The translations under genes and the position numbers were made by a program. From positions 1 to 64,000 of the forward strand of contig CAVTHW010000016.1 of the NCBI GenBank assembly GCA_963734625.1: a DNA stretch of 64,000 nucleotides, read 5' to 3'. The DNA is from CAVTHW01 sp963734625. GTDB taxonomy: Bacteria > Acidobacteriota > Terriglobia > Bryobacterales > Bryobacteraceae. Shown here one piece after another: positions 54,040 through 61,981 of the stretch. The notes beneath the pieces were generated by a model, which saw nothing but the letters and a program-made list of their open reading frames with translations, searched no databases and was not told where the DNA came from. The number at the start of each line of letters is the position of its first letter. Position 1 is the first letter of the stretch.

Positions 54040-54939
54040 ATGACCGGCGCAAGGGGAGTTCCTTTCATGTTTGCGCTGGGGGCGGCTGTTTTGTTCGGCC
54101 AGGAGCCCGGGTACAAGAACACCGTCGGGATGGAATTCGCGTTGATTCAACCGGGCAGCATGGTAGTGGGTATGTACGAGCCCGGCTGTCCGGTCGCTAG
54201 AGGCGGACGCGGCGGCGGCGCTCCAGGAGCGCCGGGCGCGGCGGCGGGGCGGAATCCGGTTCCCGCCGGACGCGGAGGACGCGGTCCCGCGGATCCACGC
54301 AACCAGTGGACCGACAAGGACTACGCCGACTGTCAGGAAATGGCCAAGAAGGCCTCGCTGCCGGGCTTCACCGTGAAGATCGCGAAGCAGTTCTACATGG
54401 GGACGACCGAAGTCACGCAGGGTCAGTGGAAGAAAGTCATGGGCACGAACCCGTCCTTCTTCCAGGGCGACAAGGTGAAGGACGATGCGGATCTGCATCC
54501 CGTGGACAGCGTCACCTGGGCAGACGCGCAGGCGTTCGTCAAGAAGCTCAACGCGCTGGAGAAGACCAAGGTGTACCGCCTTCCCACCGAGTTTGAGTGG
54601 GAATACGCCGCGCGCGCGGGTTCCGATAAGGAAGTGGCGGGCTACCGGGACTATTCCTGGACCGGCGAGAACAACAAGCCCACCTCTCACGCGGTAGCCG
54701 GGAAGAAACCCAACGCGTGGGGGCTGTACGACATGATCGGCAACGTGTGGGAGTGGGTGGCGGACTACTACAACGAGAAGTTCTTCCCCGACCCGGCGCC
54801 ACCCAAGTCCGGTAAGGAGCATGTATTGCGCGGTGCCAGCTTCATCGGTGACGTGCATAATGCCAGCGTATTCACGCACGGCGCTGGACCCGGCAACGGT
54901 TGGGACGTCGGGTTCCGAATCGCGCGGGACCTAAAGTAG
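54040..54939 (+). CDS. SUMF1/formylglycine-generating-enzyme-like secreted protein
   Basis: 299 aa with a signal peptide (VPFMFALGAAVLFGQEP). The SUMF domain is complete in outline: FYMGTTEVTQGQWKKVMGTN, VDSVTWADAQAFVKKLN, YRLPTEFEWEYAARAG, GLYDMIGNVWEWVADYY and WDVGFRIARDL. The two active-site cysteines of true formylglycine-generating enzymes are not seen near the C-terminus, so it is probably a binding protein. Between signal and domain is a Gly/Ala/Pro/Arg-rich loop (RGGRGGGAPGAPGAAAGRNP). It begins right after the DUF1080 stop. Confidence 0.85.
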   Translation: MTGARGVPFMFALGAAVLFGQEPGYKNTVGMEFALIQPGSMVVGMYEPGCPVARGGRGGGAPGAPGAAAGRNPVPAGRGGRGPADPRNQWTDKDYADCQEMAKKASLPGFTVKIAKQFYMGTTEVTQGQWKKVMGTNPSFFQGDKVKDDADLHPVDSVTWADAQAFVKKLNALEKTKVYRLPTEFEWEYAARAGSDKEVAGYRDYSWTGENNKPTSHAVAGKKPNAWGLYDMIGNVWEWVADYYNEKFFPDPAPPKSGKEHVLRGASFIGDVHNASVFTHGAGPGNGWDVGFRIARDLK

Positions 54940-54943
54940 CCAA

Positions 54944-56176
54944 ATGGTTCGCAAACTCTTGTTTCTGACCCTCGCCGGGATGCGGTTACTATCCGCGCAG
55001 GCCGCGCTGCCAACGGAATGGATCGATCCCGACACCGGCCATCGCGTGATCCGTCTTTCGCGCGAACCGGGCACCGCTTCGCTCTATTTCCACCAGAACG
55101 CGTATTCGGCCGACGGCAAGAAGCTCGTCGTCACCAATTCCCACGGGATCGCCACGATCAACCTGGCTACACGCGAAATCGATCAGGTGGTCGAGGGGCG
55201 GGTGAACATTCTGGTGACTGGCCATAGGACCGGCCAGGTTTACTACACCAGAGACGGCGCCATCTTCGCCACGGATCTGGACACACACGCTACACATGAG
55301 GTCGCGAAGATCCCGGCCGAGGCGGGCCGGGGCGGCGCCATCGCCGTCAACGCGGATGAAACCATGTTGGTGGGCATCGCGGCCGACCCTGACGGGAAGA
55401 CTGTGCCTCGCACCCCACCGCCCGGCGGGCAGGGCGGAAGCCTCGAGGCGAACTGGGCGGCGGGCACGCCGAAGATGCTCTACACGATCGACCTAAAGAC
55501 GGGGAAGTTCCGGAAGATCTACACGGAGAACGACTGGACCAACCATCTCCAGATGTCACCCACCGACCCCGGTCTCATCATGTTCTGCCATGAAGGGCCG
55601 TGGCACTATAACGACCGGGTGTGGACGATCCGCACGGACGGCACGGGCCTGCGCTTGATGCACGAGCGGACGATGAACATGGAAATCTCGGGGCATGAGT
55701 TCTTCAGCGCGGACGGCAAGACCGTCTGGTACGATCTGCAGACCCCGAAGAGCACGGTGTTCTGGCTCGCGGGCGTGGAGCTCGCCACTGGACATCGCAC
55801 CTGGTATAACCTCGAGCGGAACGAATGGTCGGTACACTTCAATGTTTCGGCGGACGGGAAGCTGTTTGCCGGCGACGGGGGCGGCCCGAGCAGCGTTGCC
55901 GCGCGGTCTCCGGACAACAAGACTCTGGAGCCTCCGGGCAACGGCCAGTGGATTTACCTATTCCGGCCGGTCATGGTTAGCGGAAGTTCGTTCCGCGACA
56001 AGAAGGACCTGATCGACGTTGGCTATTTCAAGTCCGAGCGTCTGGTCAATCTGGCGAAGCATAACTACAGCCTCGAGCCGAATGTCACGTTTTCGCCGGA
56101 CATGAAATGGGTCGTGTTTCGTTCCAATATGCTCGGCCCTACGCATGTCTTCGCGGTCGAAATTGCTAAGCCGTAA
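54944..56176 (+). CDS. Oligogalacturonide lyase-like protein (pectate lyase family 22)
   Basis: 410 aa with a signal peptide (MVRKLLFLTLAGMRLLSAQA). The seven-bladed propeller begins TEWIDPDTGHRVIRLSREPG. It contains His-rich active-site segments NHLQMSPTDP and FCHEGPWHYNDRVW, and EISGHEFFSADGKTVWYDLQ. Such enzymes degrade unsaturated oligogalacturonides from pectin in the PL22 family. Its position beside the oxidoreductase, DUF1080 and rhamnose mutarotase genes supports plant cell-wall use. Confidence 0.85.
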   Translation: MVRKLLFLTLAGMRLLSAQAALPTEWIDPDTGHRVIRLSREPGTASLYFHQNAYSADGKKLVVTNSHGIATINLATREIDQVVEGRVNILVTGHRTGQVYYTRDGAIFATDLDTHATHEVAKIPAEAGRGGAIAVNADETMLVGIAADPDGKTVPRTPPPGGQGGSLEANWAAGTPKMLYTIDLKTGKFRKIYTENDWTNHLQMSPTDPGLIMFCHEGPWHYNDRVWTIRTDGTGLRLMHERTMNMEISGHEFFSADGKTVWYDLQTPKSTVFWLAGVELATGHRTWYNLERNEWSVHFNVSADGKLFAGDGGGPSSVAARSPDNKTLEPPGNGQWIYLFRPVMVSGSSFRDKKDLIDVGYFKSERLVNLAKHNYSLEPNVTFSPDMKWVVFRSNMLGPTHVFAVEIAKP

Positions 56177-56189
56177 GCGCGGCCGATAT

Positions 56190-56516
56190 TCACTCCGGCG
56201 GGAGCCCGTGAAACACTTCTTCGAGGGGCTTCATGCTTTCGTCGGGGCGGCCGGGGAGGTCCATAAAGAAGGGCTTCATCTCCCGCTGCCAGCGCTCGTT
56301 GACTTCGAGCGCGGCCATGCCGTCCACGGCCTTTTGGAAATCGGGCGTCTCCAGGTAGCCAACCAGCAGGCCGTCGTCCCGGAGGAACAAAGAATAGTTG
56401 TGCCAGCCGGTCTGCCGCAGCGCCTGTAACATCTCGGGCCACACCCGCTTATGCCGCTCCTTGTACTCTGCCAGGCGCTCCGGCCGGACCTGCAGTAGAA
56501 AACAGATGCGTTGCAT
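56190..56516 (-). CDS. rhaM: L-rhamnose mutarotase
   Basis: 108 aa, the usual length. The ferredoxin-like fold has ERHKRVWPEMLQALRQTGWH with the catalytic His, then NYSLFLRDDGLLVGYLETPD and the end PLEEVFHGLP. It interconverts alpha and beta forms of L-rhamnose. It converges with the lyase gene, 14 bases apart. L-rhamnose is released from rhamnogalacturonan I, which fits the neighbours. Confidence 0.93.
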   Translation of the reverse strand: MQRICFLLQVRPERLAEYKERHKRVWPEMLQALRQTGWHNYSLFLRDDGLLVGYLETPDFQKAVDGMAALEVNERWQREMKPFFMDLPGRPDESMKPLEEVFHGLPPE

Positions 56517-56559
56517 GCGATGATCCTCTCTGTCCCTTCTACCACAGAGGCACAGAGAT

Positions 56560-56579
56560 GTATATTGCTGTAGTATACT
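56560..56579 (+). promoter_or_regulatory. Promoter element and inverted repeat ahead of brnT
   Basis: An AT-rich island holds a TATACT -10 box (56574-56579) and the inverted repeat GTATA-N9-TATAC (56560-56578). Its position suits control by BrnA. A start of transcription about 7 bases after the -10 falls on or next to the GTG at 56588. No good -35 is visible. Confidence 0.45.
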
Positions 56580-56587
56580 AGAATCGA

Positions 56588-56887
56588 GTGGCTGAGGCCT
56601 GGGTTTTCTCTCAGTGCGTCGGGTTCGAATGGGACGAGCACAACGCCCTGAAGAACTGGGAGAAGCACCGCGTAGCGCCTCGGGAGTGTGAAGAGGTCTA
56701 TTTCAATTCGCCGCTTGTCGTCGGACCAGATCCCAAGCACTCCGCCGGCGAGCCACGCCGCTACTGCCTGGGCAGCACGGATGCGGGCCGGATGCTTTTC
56801 CTCGTTTTCACCGTGCGAGGCAATCTGATCCGGGTCATTTCGGCCAGGGACATGAACCGAAAGGAAAAGGAGGTGTACCGATCATGA
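56588..56887 (+). CDS. brnT: BrnT-family ribonuclease toxin
   Basis: 99 aa, starting at a GTG. The BrnT signature is complete: FEWDEHNALKNWEKHRVAPR, CLGSTDAGRMLFLVFTVRG and IRVISARDMNRKEKEVY. BrnT is a RelE-like ribonuclease neutralised by BrnA, whose gene overlaps by ATGA. Confidence 0.92.
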   Translation: MAEAWVFSQCVGFEWDEHNALKNWEKHRVAPRECEEVYFNSPLVVGPDPKHSAGEPRRYCLGSTDAGRMLFLVFTVRGNLIRVISARDMNRKEKEVYRS

Positions 56888-57186
56888 TAAAAGCCAACCG
56901 CCCCAGTAAGAAGCTGCCGGCGTTTCGCAGCGAAGAGGAAGAGCAGGCATTCTGGGCCGCACATGACTCGACCGAGTACATCGATTGGGGCCGGGCCACA
57001 CGTGGCGCTTTTCCCAACCTGAAACCAGCCCTCAAGACCATCTCTTTGCGGCTGCCCGAGTCCGTCATCCTGGACCTGAAAATGCTTGCCCACAAGCGTG
57101 ACGTGCCCTACCAATCGCTGCTGAAGCTGTTCCTGGCGGACCGCATCGCGCTGGAGACCGGCCGCCGCCCCGAGCGCACCCGCTAA
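56884..57186 (+). CDS. brnA: BrnA/CopG-like antitoxin
   Basis: 100 aa. The N-terminal part LPAFRSEEEEQAFWAAHDST is typical of antitoxins next to BrnT. The C-terminal ribbon-helix-helix reads KTISLRLPESVILDLKMLAH and YQSLLKLFLADRI. It should bind BrnT and repress the pair. The ATG overlaps the end of brnT. Confidence 0.9.
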   Translation: MIKANRPSKKLPAFRSEEEEQAFWAAHDSTEYIDWGRATRGAFPNLKPALKTISLRLPESVILDLKMLAHKRDVPYQSLLKLFLADRIALETGRRPERTR

Positions 57187-57197
57187 GCCCTACGAGG

Positions 57198-58943
57198 TCA
57201 GATGGCTTCGAGTTCCTCTTCTAGCAATTGCTTCTGGTAGAGGTCGGCGTAGTAGCCGCCCAGGGCGAGCAGTTCGTCGTGGGTGCCTTCCTCGGCGAGG
57301 CGGCCGCGCTCGATGACGAAGATGCGATCGGCGTTCTTCACGGTGGAGACGCGGTGGGAAATCAGGATGGTGGTGCGGCCGCGCATGAGATCGGCCAGGC
57401 TGCGCAGGATGCGGTCCTCGGTCACGGTGTCGACGCTGGAGAGCGCATCGTCCAAAATCAGGATCTTCGGATTGCGCAGGATGGCGCGGGCGATGGCGGC
57501 CCTCTGCTTCTGACCGCCGGAGAGGGTGATGCCGCGCTCGCCGATCAGGGTCTGGAGGCCGTCGGGGAAAGTCTCGAGGTCGGGCCCCAAGCCGGCCATT
57601 TCGGCCGCGCGGCGGATCTCGTCTTCGCTGGCCGCATCGACGCCGAAGGCGATGTTCTCGGCCAGCGTGGTGCTGAACAGGATGGTCTCCTGGGGAACAA
57701 AGCCGATCTCGCGGCGCAGCGCGAAGGGCGAGAGATTCCGTGCGTCGACGCCGTCGACGAGCACGCTGCCTGAGGCGGGATCGATGAGACGGGGGATAAG
57801 CTGCACCAGCGTGGTCTTGCCGCTGCCGGTGTGACCGACAACAGCCACCACGGCGCCCGCTGGAATCCGCAGGCTAAGGCCGTCCAGCGCGCGGCCGGCC
57901 GGATACTCGACGGCGACATCGCGAAACTCGATCTCGCCGCGAAGGGGCTGCGGGAGCGGAACCGGCGCGGCGGGCTCGGCGATGGCGGGCCGCTCGCGCA
58001 GGATCGAGTTGATCCTGCCCAGGGACGCGGTTCCCCGCTGCACCAGGTTCACCACCCAGCCGAAAGCGATCATGGGCCAGACCAGCATCATCATGAAGCT
58101 GTTGAACATGACGAACTGGCCCAGGGTGATGCGCCCGGCGAGAAGCTGCGTGCCCCCCGCCCACAACACGATCAGCAGCGTCAGACTCACCAGCGCCTGG
58201 AGCACGGGCATGAAAGCCCCGGTGAGAAGAGCCAGCCGAATGTTCTCGGCGGCATAGACCTGGTTGAGCTTCTCGAACTGCCGCTGCTCGGCTTCCTCCT
58301 GCACGTAGGCGCGGACCACGCGAACGCCCGCGATGTTCTCCTGAACGCGGCTGCTGATGTCGGCGAACATCTTCTGGATGTGCTCGAAACGGGCGTGAAT
58401 CCTGCGGCCGAAGTAGCTGACGACGAGGCTGACGATGGGCGCGGGCAGGAGCGCGGCCAGAGTCAGCCGCCAGTCCATGTAGAGCATGATGGAGGTGACG
58501 ACGACGACGGTGACGCTGGTTTCGGCGGAGTACATGATGCCCGGGCCGAGCATCATCCGCACGGAATTCAAATCGTTGGTGGCGCGCGCCATGATGTCGC
58601 CGGTGCGCATCCGTCCGTAGAAGCCGGAGGAGAGCGAGGTGAGGCGCCGGAAGAGGTCGTTGCGGAGGTCGTACTCGATGTCGCGGGAGACCCCGATCAG
58701 GATCACCCGCATCCAGTACTGGAAGACTCCCTTGACCGCCGAAAAACCGGCGATGGCGCCCGAGAGCCAGAACACCGTCTCGAGGCTGAAGCCGCTGGAG
58801 CGAATGGAATCGACGCCCCGGCCAATGAAAACAGGGAGCGCAGCCGCAAGCAGATCTTTCAGAAGCAGGGCGGCGGCGCCGCGGGCCAGCGGGCGGCGAT
58901 AGCGCCAGAGATACGGCTTGAGGGTGGTGAGGGTTTCCCGCAT
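57198..58943 (-). CDS. ABC exporter half-transporter (MsbA/BmrA type)
   Basis: 581 aa: six-helix membrane domain (1-310) and ATPase domain (about 335-575). Walker A is GHTGSGKTTL, the Q-loop is GFVPQETILF, the signature LSGGQKQR, and Walker B ILILDDALSSVD. Here the usual catalytic Glu is Asp, as in the degenerate site of heterodimeric exporters such as BmrC. The switch His is in ISHRVS. It may need a partner subunit, which is not in the window. Substrate unknown. Confidence 0.92.
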   Translation of the reverse strand: MRETLTTLKPYLWRYRRPLARGAAALLLKDLLAAALPVFIGRGVDSIRSSGFSLETVFWLSGAIAGFSAVKGVFQYWMRVILIGVSRDIEYDLRNDLFRRLTSLSSGFYGRMRTGDIMARATNDLNSVRMMLGPGIMYSAETSVTVVVVTSIMLYMDWRLTLAALLPAPIVSLVVSYFGRRIHARFEHIQKMFADISSRVQENIAGVRVVRAYVQEEAEQRQFEKLNQVYAAENIRLALLTGAFMPVLQALVSLTLLIVLWAGGTQLLAGRITLGQFVMFNSFMMMLVWPMIAFGWVVNLVQRGTASLGRINSILRERPAIAEPAAPVPLPQPLRGEIEFRDVAVEYPAGRALDGLSLRIPAGAVVAVVGHTGSGKTTLVQLIPRLIDPASGSVLVDGVDARNLSPFALRREIGFVPQETILFSTTLAENIAFGVDAASEDEIRRAAEMAGLGPDLETFPDGLQTLIGERGITLSGGQKQRAAIARAILRNPKILILDDALSSVDTVTEDRILRSLADLMRGRTTILISHRVSTVKNADRIFVIERGRLAEEGTHDELLALGGYYADLYQKQLLEEELEAI

Positions 58944-58947
58944 CGCG

Positions 58948-59549
58948 TCAGAATCCGAACCAGGCGGAGATGGTCTTTATCCATTCCAGCACACATTGCT
59001 TCTGGCTCTGGCGCGTGCGCCACCAGTCGTCAGGGCGGAAGAACTCGTCGCGGGCGGCGATCAGGCGGAAGTCGATCTCCGGCGCCGCGGAGCGGAAGAT
59101 GCGGCCGGAGCGCCGGGTATGGTAATCGCTGGTCACCAGCAGACAGCGGCGGACGCCCAGTTTCCGGAGTTCAGGCACAATGGCGCTGGCCTCCTCACGC
59201 GTAGACAGCGCTTTGTTCGCGGAACGGCAGGAACCAGGAGCGCGGATAGCCTCGCTCGACGGCGAAAGGAATCGCGAGTTCGGATTCGTAGTAACCGTAC
59301 AAGCCTTCGGGACCGCTCACGAGGACGGTGGGAGCCAAGCCCTGCCGCACGAGTTCGGCCGCCCGGAGAATTCGATGGCCGTAGCCGTCGCCCGCCAGCA
59401 CGACAACGATGTCGGCCTGGACTGCGACTGTCCGTGCTCACCAGGTATCGGCCGAGGGCGGCGAGCCAGATCGGATGGGACAGAACGAGGATGGCGACCA
59501 GGGCCGCGCCGATGATCCACTTGCGGAACGGCGGATTGAGGAATCGCAC
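58948..59549 (-). CDS. YdcF-like (DUF218) membrane protein, two one-base frame breaks
   Basis: Three pieces in different frames join to one protein. They are MRFLNPPFRKWIIGAALVAI (membrane helix) to RYLVSTDS, then ADIVVVLAGDGYGHRILRAA to PRSWFLPFREQ, then ALSTREEASAIVPELRKLGV to the end ISAWFGF. The DUF218 motifs VLAGD, VSGPEG, STREEA and LVTSDYHTRRS are all present. Dropping one base near 59424-59426 and one A of AAA at 59212-59214 gives exactly 199 aa. Family members take part in envelope or polysaccharide functions. It is likely intact in the cell. Confidence 0.75.
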
Positions 59550-59552
59550 GAA

Positions 59553-60185
59553 CTAGGACTCGTCCGTGGAGCTTCTGGAGTCAAGGCGGCCAACCGAGCG
59601 CAACTTGTGGTAGAGCCGCTCGACCTCATCTTCGTCTTCGGGGCGCAACAACCGGTAGCGGGGCGACGAGAGTTGACCGCGCTCCTGCGAGACGGACGCG
59701 GCCTCACCCCAGAACTCGCGGTAGGTCCGGCCGTCGATGAGGGCCATACGCGCCGCGCGGCGGATGTGACGCAGAAGGCTGTTGCTTGAATCGTTATCGC
59801 CGGGGTAGATGACCAGGATGCGCTCGCCTCCGGCGAGCGTCAGCCGTACAACCAGCGGCCGCCGCCAGCGAGTGCGGTCGACGCGCCGGACGTCGGCCCA
59901 GGGGATGGCGCGATGGCCAAGCAGCAGGTGGTCCTGCCGGAGTTCAATGGCAGGCCTTAGACGTAGATAGAGGAAAAGGCCAGAGAGAAGCAGGGATAAA
60001 ACTACCCCGATGGCCGCGGGCGGCCAACTAATCGCCACCCAGCCGAAGCCCGCCGCCAGGGCATATGAACCGAGCGCGCCCCAGAGGCAGCATCGGGAGG
60101 GGAGGTACCTGATCAATGAAGCACCCACCAAAACTAGCCTACACTTGCTGGGGGGCGGCGTCAATGCCGGCCAAGAGGGCGCCAC
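59553..60185 (-). CDS. Hypothetical membrane protein with a PH-like domain
   Basis: 210 aa from GTG 60185, start uncertain. Two adjacent membrane helices (GSYALAAGFGWVAISWP and GVVLSLLLSGLFLYLRL, about 38-75) are followed by a domain like those in bacterial PH proteins (ELRQDHLLLGHRAIPWADVR). The tail is charged. It lies 3 bases from the YdcF-like gene and may be in its unit. Confidence 0.6.
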   Translation of the reverse strand: MAPSWPALTPPPSKCRLVLVGASLIRYLPSRCCLWGALGSYALAAGFGWVAISWPPAAIGVVLSLLLSGLFLYLRLRPAIELRQDHLLLGHRAIPWADVRRVDRTRWRRPLVVRLTLAGGERILVIYPGDNDSSNSLLRHIRRAARMALIDGRTYREFWGEAASVSQERGQLSSPRYRLLRPEDEDEVERLYHKLRSVGRLDSRSSTDES

Positions 60186-60219
60186 GCAATAGCTGGCGCC
60201 TCTCGGCCGGCCCGTTCTT

Positions 60220-61931
60220 CTACAGCTTAACTTCCCAGCCCTTGCGGTAGGTCGGCTTCACCCACTGGAGGACTTGCTTGCCGTTGGTGAATTCGCCGGC
60301 CGTGTTGTTCCACATCAGCTTGCCATCCATGTGGAGGGCGGCCGATCCGAGCACCAGCCACTCGGTGTAGGGACCGGCAATGCTGAAGTTGGAGCACGCC
60401 GGCGCTCCGCCCTTACAGGCGCGGACCCAATCGCGCTGGTGACCCGGGGATCGCTGAAGATATGGCGTCGGGAGCTTGTACTCCGCCCACCGCTTGCCTG
60501 GAAGCAGCCCGACACCTTCGCCCCGGGCGCTGGTACCCAAATAACCCTTCGACCCGACGAAGATGAGGTTGTAGCCACTCCTCTGCTGCTGCGCCCCGCC
60601 GCCGCGTCCAGCCGCGGCCGCCGGCGCTCCTCCGCCGGCAGTGGCCGGAGCAGCTCCGCGAGCAGCTCGACCTGCTCCCGCGCCAGCCCCGCCGGCAGCC
60701 GCGCCACGACCGGCGCCACCGCCAGGACCGCCGCGGCCGCCGCCGCCTCCGACTGCGGGTGTAAGCTGCGGGCCCGTGCCGGGATCTGCCGCGCCTCCTC
60801 AGCCGTCATGCCTGGGGGCAAGTAGGCATCGCCACCTGCCTTCTGGTACCAGAAAACGTTCACCGGAGGCATCCCTGGACGAGGGCCGAACTCGTACTTG
60901 ATGGTCATGTAGTTGGGGAAGGTGAAGTTCGGCATCATGGATCTGCTGGTGCACTCCACGCTGATCAGGTACTTGGGGTCCAACTGCAAGGCCCAGTTGG
61001 CCGGCCCGAATTGGTGAACTCCCCAATCGCCAATCAGACTGCTGCCAAAATCAACGAAGCCGCGCCAGTTGAAGGGCAGGTAGAAGCCGTAATCCTGGCC
61101 ACCGCCGCCCCCTCCGCCTCCGCGAGCCGCGGCTGGGGCTCCCGCCGCTGCGGCCGGAGCGGCTGCCGGGGCCGCGGCCCTTGCACCACCTCCTCGTCGT
61201 GACTGCGAGAATTCGGCGTATGCCTGGTCTCCCACCGTGAATTCGCGCCAGGCCGCGGTGCCCAGCCACGCATCCCAGTTCAGCGTATCGGGAACCGGGG
61301 TAGGCGGCGGGATTCTCGGCATCTCTTGGGGCCACTGGGGCATGCCATTGAATGAATGGGCTTCGGTGACATCGCCGATTTCGCCCGACCAGATAATCTC
61401 GCAGGCCACCCTTGTCGCTTCGTGCGAATAGCCTTGATTGCCCATCTGGGTGGCAATCTTCGGATACTTGGCCTGGGCCGCCGCCAGCAGACGCGCCTCC
61501 CACGCTACCCGGGTCAGCGGCTTCTCGACATAGACATGCTTGCCGAGCTGCATGCAGGTCAGTGCGCAGTAAGTGTGGTTGTGATCCGGCGTCCCGATGA
61601 TCACCGCATCGATTTCCTTGCCCGACTTGTCGAGCATCTGCCGAAAGTCTTTGTACTTCGTCGCCTTCTCATACGTGGAGAAGCCCTGCTGGCCGCGATT
61701 CCAATCCACGTCCGCCAGCGCGACGACGTTTTCGACGCCTGCAACGGCGCCTTGAAGGTCGCTGAAAGGCCGCCCGCCCGCGCCGATGGAAGCGATGTTC
61801 AGCTTCTCGTTAGGGGATTTGTACCCTAGCATGCTCAGCGAGGGTACGCTGCCAAAGCCTCCTGCTGGAACCGCACCGGCCAGCATCGTGCCATAGAAAA
61901 AGTGACGTCTGGAAAATCGATTGTCCGACAT
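60220..61931 (-). CDS. Gfo/Idh/MocA-family oxidoreductase, Tat-exported, one-base frame break
   Basis: The start MSDNRFSRRHFFYGTMLAGA is a Tat signal. The Rossmann part contains LNIASIGAGGRPFSD, IIGTPDHNHTYCALTCM and HVYVEKPLTR with the catalytic Lys. The frame breaks after EEARQIP near 60779-60782. Adding one G restores GTGPQLTP, a Gly/Ala/Arg-rich block and then GEGVGLLPGKRWAEYKLPTP to the end VKPTYRKGWEVKL. The full protein is 570 aa, against about 600 in its paralogue next door. An alanine/glycine run also stands at about residue 255-275. Confidence 0.82.
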
Positions 61932-61981
61932 AACTAATGTCCCCCTGAGTAAGGGGGCGGCCTTTCGGCCGCCCCGTTCTC

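Noticed and set aside
57831..59204. A 457-codon open frame on the plus strand
   Set aside because: Antisense to the ABC exporter; His/Gln/Asp-rich with no motif.
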